A stretch of 36,524 bases of DNA from an uncultured Bacteroidales bacterium (GCA_947367315.1 CANBDX010000022.1:1-36524); one strand, 5' to 3'. Shown: positions 6,450 to 14,125, counted from the first letter of the stretch. The notes: generated by a model not told the origin, from the sequence alone. Made by a program: numbers and translations.

Positions 6450-8186
6450 ATGGCAGTAGAAAAGATATGGAAAATACGCGAAGTTGCTGATACGGAGAAC
6501 GTAAGGCAGCTTTCTTCTGAACTCGGAGTGGATCCCGTGCTTGCGGAACTCCTTGTCCAGAGGGGAGTACATACCTTTGAACAGGCCAGGTCGTTCTTCC
6601 GGCCAAGTCTTGACAATCTGCACGATCCGTTCCTGATGACGGATATGGACAAGGCTGTGGAAAGAGTCCATCAGGCTGTGGTCTCGGGAGAGAAGATTCT
6701 TGTCTACGGCGACTACGATGTGGACGGTACTACGGCAGTGTCTCTCGTGTATTCGTTCCTCAGACGCCTCACCCGCCAGCTCGACTTCTATATTCCGGAA
6801 CGATATGACGAAGGCTACGGCGTGTCATACAAAGGAATAGACTGGGCTTCCGAGAACGGATTCAGCCTTATCATCACTCTGGACTGCGGCATCAAGGCCA
6901 ACGAAAAGGTGGAATATGCAAGGGAAAGAGGCATCGATATGATAATATGCGACCACCATCTTCCTGAGAATGAACTTCCGAAGGCAGTGGCTGTGCTCGA
7001 CCCCAAGCGTGAGGACTGCCATTATCCTTTTGACGACCTTTCCGGATGCGGCGTGGGATTCAAGCTTGTGCAGGCATATTCGCAGGAGTACGGAATACCT
7101 TTCGAATCGCTCATCCCTCTTCTTGACCTTCTGGTTGTCAGCATCGCCTCAGACCTCGTTTCCGTCACAGACGAAAACAGGATACTTGCCCATTTCGGCC
7201 TCAAGCAGCTGAACAGCAACCCTCGTGAGGGTCTTCTTGCCATGATCCAGCTTTCGGGACTGGAGCCAATGCATCTTACCATAGATGATATCGTGTTCAA
7301 GATCGGTCCGCGCATCAATGCGGCAGGACGAATGGAGTCCGGAAGAATAGCGGTGGAGCTTCTGACCGCATCCAATGTGGAGGAGGCTATCCGTATAGGC
7401 TCTGAAATCAACGAGCATAACAATGAACGCAAGAACATCGACCGACGCATCACCCAGGAAGCTCTGGAAATGGTCGAGTCGGGCAACTGCCTTTCGTGCA
7501 CCAATGCGACCATAGTATATAATCCTGAGTGGCACAAGGGAGTGGTAGGAATCGTGGCCTCGCGACTGGTCGAGGCGTTCTACAGGCCTACTATCGTATT
7601 CACGAAATCGCAGGGAGGCCTGGTGACGGGATCTGCCAGAAGCGTGCATGGATTTGATCTATATGACGCCATAGAAAGCTGTGCGGACCTTCTTGAGAAT
7701 TTCGGAGGCCATCTCTATGCGGCAGGACTCACTTTGAAGGAAGAGAATATCCCGGCTTTCTGCGAGAGAATCGAGAAGTTCGTGTCGGGAAAGATAATAC
7801 CTGAGATGAAGACTCCGGTGGTGGATATCGACGCCATGCTGAACTTCTCTCAGATAACCCCTAAGTTCCTCCGCATACTCAAGCAGTTCCAGCCTTTCGG
7901 CCCGGGCAACCATGCTCCAGTATTCAGAACGGATAATGTGTATGACAACGGAATGGGACGCAAGGTGGGAGCCGAGGGTGGTCACCTGAAGCTTGAGCTT
8001 ATCCAGGAGTCCCACCCATACCACCACATCTCCGCGATAGCATTCAACATGGCAGATTTCTTCGACCACATCAAGGCCGGCAATCCGATTGACGTCTGCT
8101 ATTCGATTGTTGAGAACTATTACCGTGGCACGGCTAATACCCAACTCCGCATTAAGGACCTTCACGAGAGGGATGAGATTCTCTAG
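6450..8186 (+). CDS. recJ: Single-stranded-DNA-specific 5'-3' exonuclease RecJ
   Basis: Degrades single-stranded DNA 5' to 3' in RecF-pathway recombination, mismatch repair and base-excision repair. The DHH phosphoesterase core shows YGDYDVDGTTA, the metal-binding LDCG, and the name-giving ICDHHLP. The DHHA1 domain follows with HKGVVGIVASRLVE and NFGGHLYAAGLTL, and a C-terminal OB-fold region (FGPGNHAPVF). I chose the ATG at 6450 (578 residues) because the alternative at 6441 lies within the promoter box. The length agrees with the family (560-580). It is the only large plus-strand gene among the minus-strand housekeeping genes and converges with aroK, 26 bp away. SSB, a known partner, is encoded at 1431-1937. 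Confidence 0.95.
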   Translation: MAVEKIWKIREVADTENVRQLSSELGVDPVLAELLVQRGVHTFEQARSFFRPSLDNLHDPFLMTDMDKAVERVHQAVVSGEKILVYGDYDVDGTTAVSLVYSFLRRLTRQLDFYIPERYDEGYGVSYKGIDWASENGFSLIITLDCGIKANEKVEYARERGIDMIICDHHLPENELPKAVAVLDPKREDCHYPFDDLSGCGVGFKLVQAYSQEYGIPFESLIPLLDLLVVSIASDLVSVTDENRILAHFGLKQLNSNPREGLLAMIQLSGLEPMHLTIDDIVFKIGPRINAAGRMESGRIAVELLTASNVEEAIRIGSEINEHNNERKNIDRRITQEALEMVESGNCLSCTNATIVYNPEWHKGVVGIVASRLVEAFYRPTIVFTKSQGGLVTGSARSVHGFDLYDAIESCADLLENFGGHLYAAGLTLKEENIPAFCERIEKFVSGKIIPEMKTPVVDIDAMLNFSQITPKFLRILKQFQPFGPGNHAPVFRTDNVYDNGMGRKVGAEGGHLKLELIQESHPYHHISAIAFNMADFFDHIKAGNPIDVCYSIVENYYRGTANTQLRIKDLHERDEIL

Positions 8187-8212
8187 GCCTCGAGCCTCTT
8201 TTGGGGTTGAAG

Positions 8213-8977
8213 CTATAAAGTGTAGTTCTTTCCCTTCAGCAAAGAAATGATTTCCGAGGCGATGGCCTCGATTGATTTACCGTCCGTGTCAATGATGACA
8301 TGTGCGGTATTTTCGTAGGTGGCGGAGCGGCGGGACATCAGGGTCGCGATTCGGGTCTGAAGATTGCCACGTCGCTCCGCTACTTGCAATGACGTGGTTG
8401 GTCGTTCTGCTCCTGGCAATGATGTGGTGTTAAGCATCGGCCGGCCCTCGGAGTCGTTCTCCAGATTATTAACAAGGGTGTCGATGGAAGCCCTAAGATA
8501 GATGCAGCATGTCTGAGAGTGCACCAGTTCGGCACATGCCGGGGTCATGATCGTTCCTCCGCCCAGCGCCAGGATCAGGTCGACAGATCCTTCGCTTCGC
8601 TCAGGATGACATGTTGGAGTCTCAGGATGACAGTGTGGAGTCGAGGCATTTGTGCGGAATTGGCATTGTGCTGTGTGTCTGTGGTCAGGAGAGGTACCCC
8701 TCTGGCCGCAGAGGGAGGGGCCCATCGCTTGCGATGGGAGGGATTGTTTCGGTAATCTCCCCTGACCACAGTGGGAGATGATGTCACGAAGCGTTTCAAC
8801 TTCCATCGCCCTGAAAGCAGCCTCTCCGTCAGTGGCGAATATCTCCGGAATCCTACGTCCATGAGTATCTTCAATGACAGCATCCAGATCCATAAAAGGA
8901 CAGCAGAGCAGTCTCGAGAGTTCCCTCCCGACGCTGCTCTTGCCGCATCCCATAAATCCTGTCAATGATATTATCAT
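8213..8977 (-). CDS. aroK: Shikimate kinase enlarged by two repeat-derived insertions
   Basis: Phosphorylates shikimate at the 3-hydroxyl with ATP, the fifth step of the shikimate pathway. Seen: Walker A GFMGCGKSS (7-15), shikimate-binding DLD (30-32), FRAME (55-59, with the Arg equivalent to Arg58), LALGGGT (136-142), lid motif EGRPML (177-182) and the nucleotide-binding Arg region MSRRSATYENTAH. Ordinary shikimate kinases have about 170-175 residues; this one has 254. The excess is at residues about 71-133, before the GGG strand, and at about 184-207, inside the mobile lid. Both segments come from repetitive DNA (8579-8771 and 8361-8430) read in frame. Without them the protein aligns as a standard kinase. 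The gene follows parC across a 139-bp gap that holds another copy of the repeat. Activity is plausible but unproven; gene decay is the alternative. Confidence 0.88.
   Translation of the reverse strand: MIISLTGFMGCGKSSVGRELSRLLCCPFMDLDAVIEDTHGRRIPEIFATDGEAAFRAMEVETLRDIISHCGQGRLPKQSLPSQAMGPSLCGQRGTSPDHRHTAQCQFRTNASTPHCHPETPTCHPERSEGSVDLILALGGGTIMTPACAELVHSQTCCIYLRASIDTLVNNLENDSEGRPMLNTTSLPGAERPTTSLQVAERRGNLQTRIATLMSRRSATYENTAHVIIDTDGKSIEAIASEIISLLKGKNYTL
8361..8430. repeat. Two tandem 30-bp units in the lid-coding part of aroK
   Basis: Positions 8371-8400 and 8401-8430 match at 23 of 30 bases, both containing GCAATGA followed by TGTGG or CGTGG. In AroK they give the echoing peptides TTSLPGAERP and TTSLQVAERR. 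Short inverted pieces (ATTGC with GCAAT, CCACGTC with GACGTGG) surround the first unit. They lie exactly where the family normally has only a few lid residues. Confidence 0.7.
8581..8634. repeat. HPERSEGS/FASLRMT-type repeat inside aroK
   Basis: The plus strand holds CTTCGCTTCGCTCAGGATGA followed 13 nt later by a second CTCAGGATGA. In AroK frame this reads CHPETPTCHPERSEGS. I recognise the translated forms HPERSEGS and FASLRMT as a repeat that turns up in many unrelated predicted proteins from environmental bacteria. It adjoins the palindromic element at 8679-8771. Confidence 0.65.
8679..8771 (+). repeat. Palindromic repeat element, copy 2, inside aroK
   Basis: The outer arms 8679-8693 and 8757-8771 pair at 14 of 15 positions. 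The plus-strand core has TCTGGCCGC, GGGAGGGGCCC, a perfect 8-bp hairpin (CCCATCGC with GCGATGGG, 2-nt loop) and GGGAGGGATT. The blocks occur in the same order as in copies 1 and 3. It is antisense to aroK yet is read through in frame by that gene. Confidence 0.8.
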
Positions 8978-8989
8978 AGTACTATGAAA

Positions 8990-9098
8990 GGTCAGAGGTG
9001 GGGTCTATGAAACCCTGGCCGCCCGTGGCCCGGTGAACGGGAGGGGCCCGCGACGAAGTCGTGGGAGGGATTTAGTTTCATAGACCCCACCTCTGACC
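8990..9098 (+). repeat. Palindromic repeat element, copy 3, between parC and aroK
   Basis: A 109-bp element bounded by a perfect 24-bp inverted repeat (8990-9013 with 9075-9098). The plus-strand core contains CCTGGCCGC, GGGAGGGGCCC, an 8-bp imperfect hairpin (CCCGCGAC with GTCGTGGG) and GGGAGGGATT. It fills most of the 139-bp gap, from 18 bp past the parC stop to 13 bp before the aroK start. It may act as a transcript hairpin between the two genes. Confidence 0.85.
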
Positions 9099-9116
9099 TC
9101 GTGCTACCTATAATGA

Positions 9117-11825
9117 TTAGAATAGCGTCAGCTGTGGATCGTCGTCTTCAAGCATAATGTCGATAGGATCCTCCACGTCGCTGTTGTCGATCTCCCCGGC
9201 CTGGTTCTCAGCCTCTGAAGCCTCCGGAACAACGTCGTCCTCAGGCTTGTGGATAGGCTCGATGAACTCCACCTTCTTCACATCCAGCACGCTCACCTTC
9301 TTGCCCTTGGCCTGCACACCCTTCTTTGCGATGAACTCCTCTGCATCCACCTGCTCCGGATCCCTGTTCACGTTCTTTCCTCCGAAAGTGATTTCGAACT
9401 GAGGATGCAGGTCGTCGCTCAATGCCACCAGGTATGAACCCTTGGCCTCTGAAATGAAGCTTACGGCTGTGTTGTCGCTCACATCGAACGAGAACCTCTT
9501 CACATAGAAGGATGCTACCGCCTTGTCGTAGTAAAGCGCAGTATATACCTTGCCCACATCCAGTTTCTCGATCTTCAGAAGCTCTCCCTGATATCTGTTG
9601 CTCAGGTCGAACGAAGTGGTGTAATAGGTTCCGTCCTTGAAGATGGCCAGGATGTGGTCGCCGGTGTTGAACTGTCCCAGATGAAGACCGCGTCCGTCTT
9701 CGTTAAGTCTCTGGATGTCTTCGTCGAACCAGATGTCCTTGCCTCCGATCGTGGATATACCCTTTGATTTCAAGGTAATCTTCTGGATAGGGTTCTTTGA
9801 CACCAGGTTACCCCTTGAAGCGCGTCCCTTGATGCCAAGCTCCGAGAAGTCGTATTCATCGATGAGCTTCTTCAGCTTAGGACGCTGCCTGAAGTATATC
9901 TTCACTGTCTCGGCCTCTCCGTTGTGGTTTACGGTGAACCAGAGGATCTGCGATCCCGGCGTACCCTGGGTGATGTCGTATTCCTTGTCGCGCGTCACGC
10001 TCGTGACTGCAAATCTCTTCGCGTAGCTTACGGAGGTCTTTCCTTCCCTGTATATTACATTATATATGGTCCTCTGGTCGTTCCTGTCGAAAAGTCCCAC
10101 ATAGAGGATATCCTTTCCGAAGAAGGCCTTCTCGCTGACCTTGGTCACCCTGTACTTTCCGTCCTTATGGATGACGATGATCTCCGAAAGGTCCGAACAA
10201 TCGCATATGAACTCGGCGTTGTCCTCCTTCTTGAGCGCGATACCCACGAATCCCTCTGCCTTGTTGGCATAAAGCTTCGCATTGTTGCTTACCACGCGTG
10301 TGGTCTCGATGTTCTCGAACTCCACAAGCTCGGTAAGTCTCGGATATGCCTTGCCGTATTTCTTCTTGAGATTCTTGAAGTAGTTGATAGTGAACTCGGT
10401 GAGGTGATCCAGATGGTTCTGTACCTCCTCCATCTCGTCTTCGATTCCGCGGAGCTTTTCATCCACAGCCTTTACGTCGAACTTCGATATCTTCCTCACA
10501 GGCTTCTCCACCAGACGGTTGATGTCCTCCATGAGGATTGGCCTCTTAAGGAGGCTCTGGTACTTGAGCATCTCCTCGAACACTTCCTGGAGCTGGTCTT
10601 CCCATGTCCTGGCATCTCCTTCCAGGATCTTGTATACCTTGTTCTCGAAGAAGATTTTCTCGAGAGAGTTGTAGTGCCAGTCGTTCTCCAGCTCGCCGAG
10701 TCTGATGGACAGTTCCTGGCCGAGAAGGTCCTTGGTGTGCTCCGTGCTGTAGCGCAGCATGTCGTTCACGCTGAGTACCTGCGGCTTGTTGTCCAGGATC
10801 ACGCATGTGTTCGGCGTAATGGAAACCTCGCAGGCTGTAAATGCATAGAGCGCGTCAATGGTCTTGTCCGGCGACACGTCGTTCGGCAGGGTGATGATGA
10901 TGTTCACCTTGTCGGTAGTGAGGTCGTCGATCTTCTTTATCTTTATCTTGCCGCTTTCCTTTGCCTTCAGGATGGTCTCGATCACCACTGGAGTGGTCTT
11001 GCTGAAAGGCACCTCGGTGATGGCGAGGGTGTTCTTGTCAATCTTCTCAATCCTTGCACGGATCTTGATCTTGCCACCCTTGCGCTTGCTGCTGTATTTA
11101 GAGCAGTCTGCTGCTCCTCCTGTGAGAAAATCCGGGAATATTTCGAAATCCTTGCCCTGGAGAATGCAGATGGATGCATCTATGAGCTCGTTGAAGTTGT
11201 GGGGGAGGATCTTGGAAGCGAATCCCGCTCCGATTCCCTCGGTACCCTGTGCGAGCAGGATAGGGAACTTTACAGGAAGCTCGACCGGTTCCTGGTTGCG
11301 GCCGTCGTACGATGTCATCCAGTTGGTGGTCTTGGGGTTGAACACCACTTCCTTTCCGAACTTGCTCAGACGCGCCTCGATGTAACGGGGAGCCGCATTG
11401 GAGTCTCCGGTGAGGATGTTTCCCCAGTTTCCCTGACAGTCCACAAGATAGTTTCTCTGTCCGAGCCATACGAGGGCCCCGAGGATGGACTGGTCACCGT
11501 GCGGATGGAACTGCATGGCCTGTCCCACGATGTTCGCCACCTTGGTATAGCTTCCGTCGTCCATTCTCCACATGGCGTGCAGCACACGTCTCTGCACCGG
11601 CTTCAGTCCGTCGATGAGGTGAGGCACGGCCCTGTAGAGCACGGTATATGACGAATAGTCGATATACCATTCCCTGAACATGCCGGAAAGCCTGTATTTC
11701 TTTCCACCCTCTCCTATGACCTTGTCGAATCTGCCGCTTGGTGCAGCGTCTTCTGCCATTTCCTGTCCTTCGTTGTTTGTGTCGTCGATTTCCTCTTCAG
11801 GAAGTTCGATATCTTCAAAACTCAT
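9117..11825 (-). CDS. parC: DNA topoisomerase IV subunit A
   Basis: The DNA-cleaving and rejoining subunit of topoisomerase IV, which unlinks daughter chromosomes. An acidic N-terminal tail (about 1-40) precedes the winged-helix cleavage domain with GLKPVQRRVL, HPHGD (107-111) and AAPRYIE with active-site Tyr148. A tower and coiled-coil region (about 400-500) and a beta-pinwheel-like C-terminal domain follow, ending with an acidic segment and the tip PQLTLF. The length of 902 residues fits the Bacteroidota ParC/GyrA-like subunit, and the divergent C-terminal domain without a clear GyrA box favours ParC. The two quinolone-contact positions (Ser80 and Glu84 in E. coli ParC) are Gln112 and Gly116. 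It lies 39 nt downstream of era on the same strand; no parE is in the window. Confidence 0.93.
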   Translation of the reverse strand: MSFEDIELPEEEIDDTNNEGQEMAEDAAPSGRFDKVIGEGGKKYRLSGMFREWYIDYSSYTVLYRAVPHLIDGLKPVQRRVLHAMWRMDDGSYTKVANIVGQAMQFHPHGDQSILGALVWLGQRNYLVDCQGNWGNILTGDSNAAPRYIEARLSKFGKEVVFNPKTTNWMTSYDGRNQEPVELPVKFPILLAQGTEGIGAGFASKILPHNFNELIDASICILQGKDFEIFPDFLTGGAADCSKYSSKRKGGKIKIRARIEKIDKNTLAITEVPFSKTTPVVIETILKAKESGKIKIKKIDDLTTDKVNIIITLPNDVSPDKTIDALYAFTACEVSITPNTCVILDNKPQVLSVNDMLRYSTEHTKDLLGQELSIRLGELENDWHYNSLEKIFFENKVYKILEGDARTWEDQLQEVFEEMLKYQSLLKRPILMEDINRLVEKPVRKISKFDVKAVDEKLRGIEDEMEEVQNHLDHLTEFTINYFKNLKKKYGKAYPRLTELVEFENIETTRVVSNNAKLYANKAEGFVGIALKKEDNAEFICDCSDLSEIIVIHKDGKYRVTKVSEKAFFGKDILYVGLFDRNDQRTIYNVIYREGKTSVSYAKRFAVTSVTRDKEYDITQGTPGSQILWFTVNHNGEAETVKIYFRQRPKLKKLIDEYDFSELGIKGRASRGNLVSKNPIQKITLKSKGISTIGGKDIWFDEDIQRLNEDGRGLHLGQFNTGDHILAIFKDGTYYTTSFDLSNRYQGELLKIEKLDVGKVYTALYYDKAVASFYVKRFSFDVSDNTAVSFISEAKGSYLVALSDDLHPQFEITFGGKNVNRDPEQVDAEEFIAKKGVQAKGKKVSVLDVKKVEFIEPIHKPEDDVVPEASEAENQAGEIDNSDVEDPIDIMLEDDDPQLTLF

Positions 11826-11864
11826 AGATTATCCGTTTCTATATGGTTAGCGGCTTGCCGCATC

Positions 11865-12767
11865 TTAATATTCGTATCCGAATCTCCTCAGTTCCTTCTT
11901 GCTCTCCCTCCAGTCGGAGTCCACCTTGACATAGAGGCTGAGGAACACCTTCTTCTGGAAGAAATCTTCCATGTCGATACGCGCCTGAGTGCCAACCTTT
12001 TTCAGTGACTGGCCTCCCTTCCCGATGATGATGCCCTTCTGGGTGTCGCGCATCACATAGATGACGGCGCTGATGTCATACCTTTCTTCACCTTCCTTGA
12101 ACTCTTCCACTACCACCTCACAGCTGTACGGAATCTCCTCCTTATAGTTGAGGAAGATCTTCTCGCGCACGATCTCCGAAGCGAAGAAGCGGAGGTTTTT
12201 GTCCGTGAACACATCCTTGTCGTACCATGCCGGCGCATATGGCAGGTTGCCCACGATGGCGTCGAAGATGTTGTCGAGGTTGAACTTCTCCTGAGCCGAT
12301 GCCGGGAATATGATGGCGTTCGGAAGCTGCTCCTTCCACCAGTTCATAAGCTCGAGCACCTGCTCCTGCGAGCTGATGTCAATCTTGTTGATGACGAGCA
12401 CGACAGGACACTGGATCTTCTGGAGCTTGGCTATGTACTCGTCGTTCTTGTCGCCCTTCTCCACCGTGTCTGTCACGTAGAGGATGATGTCGGCGTCGCC
12501 TATGGCTGTGTCCACGAAGTTCATCATGCTCTGCTGAAGCCTGTAGTTCGGCTTGAGGATGCCGGGAGTGTCCGAATACACGATCTGGTAGTCGTCGCCA
12601 TTGACGATGCCCATTATCCTGTGTCTTGTGGTCTGCGCCTTTGCCGTCACGATGGACAGCTTCTCGCCCACAAGGGCGTTCATAAGAGTGGATTTGCCCA
12701 CATTCGGATTACCGATGATATTGACAAATCCAGCTCTGTGCCTTTTATTGGTGTTTTCTGTATTCAT
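11865..12767 (-). CDS. era: GTPase Era
   Basis: An essential GTPase that binds the 3' end of 16S rRNA and assists 30S subunit maturation. The G domain shows G1 GNPNVGKS (19-26), the switch region TTRHRIMG, G3 DTPG, G4 NKID and G5 SAQ. The C-terminal KH domain carries GIIIGKGGQSLKKVGTQAR and ends in RRFGYEY. The length of 300 residues is standard. The start at 12767 lies 8 nt after the stop of the pseudouridine synthase gene, and parC follows after 39 nt, so the three form a probable operon. Nothing unusual was found. Confidence 0.97.
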   Translation of the reverse strand: MNTENTNKRHRAGFVNIIGNPNVGKSTLMNALVGEKLSIVTAKAQTTRHRIMGIVNGDDYQIVYSDTPGILKPNYRLQQSMMNFVDTAIGDADIILYVTDTVEKGDKNDEYIAKLQKIQCPVVLVINKIDISSQEQVLELMNWWKEQLPNAIIFPASAQEKFNLDNIFDAIVGNLPYAPAWYDKDVFTDKNLRFFASEIVREKIFLNYKEEIPYSCEVVVEEFKEGEERYDISAVIYVMRDTQKGIIIGKGGQSLKKVGTQARIDMEDFFQKKVFLSLYVKVDSDWRESKKELRRFGYEY

Positions 12768-12775
12768 GCCGGATA

Positions 12776-14125
12776 TTAAAGATATGCACCCATCTTGAGA
12801 AGGTTGGTCTCACCCTCTGTGAGGAATCTCCACTCGCCCCTCTTGAGTCCCTTCTTTGTGAGTCCTGCGAAATACACCCTGTCAAGAGCCTTCACCTCGT
12901 AGCCGAGGGATTCGAAGATTCTTCTTACGATACGGTTCTTTCCTGAGTGGATCTCGATTCCGATCTTGCGGTGGTCGTCCTCCTCGATGTATTCGAGCTC
13001 GTCTGCTGCAATCATTCCGTCAGAGAGTTCAACTCCGCTGAGTATCTTGTCGTAGTCTTCGCCTCTGAGCTTGCTGTCGAGGGACACCTGGTAGATCTTC
13101 TTCTTGTCGTATGAAGGATGTGTGAGCTTCTCGGCGATTTCTCCGTCATTGGTGAACATGAGCACTCCGGTGGTGTTCTTGTCGAGACGTCCCACAGGGA
13201 AAACCCTTGTGTTACAGCCCTTGAGAAGGTCCATCACTGTCTTGTCTGCATGAGGGTCGCTCGCTGTGGTCACATATCCCTTAGGCTTGTTCATGATGAT
13301 GTACACCTTGTTCTCTCCCTTGAGTCTCTCTCCGTTGAAGCGGATGTCGTCTGTGTTGATGTTTACCTTGGTTCCGAGCTCGGTCACAACCTCTCCGTTC
13401 ACCGTCACCACACCTGCAAGGATGAAGTTGTCTGCTTCTCTTCTCGAACATACGCCGGAATTGGCGATGAACTTGTTGAGTCTTACCTCGTCCTTGATAG
13501 GAGCCTGCACCATGTCGTTGTCAGAAAAAGTCTCGTTGCTAACCTGCGGCCTTCTGCCTATCATCTTGTTGATTCCGCTCTCCTCCTCATTACGGAAGTA
13601 GTTGAAATCCTTCTTGTGGAACGAACTCCTGGCTGAGTTTCCACGGCCTCCGAATGCAGGCTTCCTGCCTCCTGAGAATCCTGCCGACCTTCTTGGCCTG
13701 TCGGAGCCGAAGCTTCTTCCTTCAGGACGCTCGCCGAAGCTTCTCCTCTCAGGACGTTCTCCGAAAGTCCTTCTCTCAGAATGTTCTCCGAAAGTCCTTC
13801 TCTCCGGACGTTCTCCGAAGCTTCTTCTTTCATTGTTGTCACCGAAAGACCTTCTTGGTCTGTCAGAGCCGAAGCTCCTTCCTTCAGAACGTTCTCCGAA
13901 ACTTCTTCTTTCCGGACGTTCTCCAAATGTCCTTCTCTCCGGACGTTCTCCGAAGCTTTTTCTTTCATTGTTGTCGCCGAAAGACCTTCTTGGTCTGTCG
14001 GAGCCGAAGCTCCTTCCCTCTGATCTTCCGCCAAAGCCTCTTCTTTCTCCAGAGGCACTTCTTCTTTCACCGTACTCTCTACGGCCATCTCTGCGGCCAT
14101 TGCCGCCTCTTCTGTTATTTTCCAT
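12776..14125 (-). CDS. rRNA pseudouridine synthase (RluB/RsuA type) with a repetitive Arg-rich N-terminus
   Basis: Converts a uridine in rRNA to pseudouridine. The catalytic part lies in the C-terminal 240 residues: an S4 RNA-binding domain (about 213-260, RLNKFIANSGVCSRREAD) and the RsuA-type synthase core with GRLDKNTTGVLMFTNDG, where Asp315 is the expected catalytic residue, and GKNRIVRRIFESLGYEV. The N-terminal 170 residues are disordered, Arg/Gly/Ser/Phe-rich and built mostly from 9-residue units of the form RRSFGERPE (residues 37-144). Such basic tails occur on RluB-like enzymes in Bacteroidota and probably bind RNA. The ATG at 14125 gives MENNRRGGNGRRDGRR. It is the first gene of the probable operon with era and parC. 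Whether it acts on 23S (RluB) or 16S (RsuA) rRNA is not decided by sequence. Confidence 0.92.
   Translation of the reverse strand: MENNRRGGNGRRDGRREYGERRSASGERRGFGGRSEGRSFGSDRPRRSFGDNNERKSFGERPERRTFGERPERRSFGERSEGRSFGSDRPRRSFGDNNERRSFGERPERRTFGEHSERRTFGERPERRSFGERPEGRSFGSDRPRRSAGFSGGRKPAFGGRGNSARSSFHKKDFNYFRNEEESGINKMIGRRPQVSNETFSDNDMVQAPIKDEVRLNKFIANSGVCSRREADNFILAGVVTVNGEVVTELGTKVNINTDDIRFNGERLKGENKVYIIMNKPKGYVTTASDPHADKTVMDLLKGCNTRVFPVGRLDKNTTGVLMFTNDGEIAEKLTHPSYDKKKIYQVSLDSKLRGEDYDKILSGVELSDGMIAADELEYIEEDDHRKIGIEIHSGKNRIVRRIFESLGYEVKALDRVYFAGLTKKGLKRGEWRFLTEGETNLLKMGAYL
13694..14017. repeat. 27-bp tandem repeat array in the pseudouridine synthase gene
   Basis: Twelve consecutive 27-bp units encode 9-residue repeats of the form xRSFGxxxx. 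They form a higher-order pattern in which a block beginning GRSFGSDRP recurs after five units and again after six. This suggests unequal exchange or slippage, with one extra unit (RRTFGEHSE) in the second block. The array lacks stop codons in several frames, which explains the long spurious open frames around it. Confidence 0.9.

Noticed and set aside
8185..8202. Possible terminator between recJ and aroK (AGGC and GCCT with T-run)
   Set aside because: The stem is only 4 bp, too weak to support a call.
8519..8755. Small plus-strand frame containing FASLRMT opposite aroK
   Set aside because: It is the translated repeat itself, a pattern seen in many false predicted proteins, and lies entirely within the aroK insertion.
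9924..11651. A 575-codon open frame on the plus strand opposite parC
   Set aside because: It lies wholly antisense to parC, has no recognisable domain, and its Leu/Val/Glu/His-rich composition is what the complement of a codon-biased gene gives.
13694..14017. Possible CRISPR array because of regular short repeats
   Set aside because: The units are contiguous with no unique spacers, encode a 9-residue peptide in frame with a known enzyme, and no cas genes are nearby.
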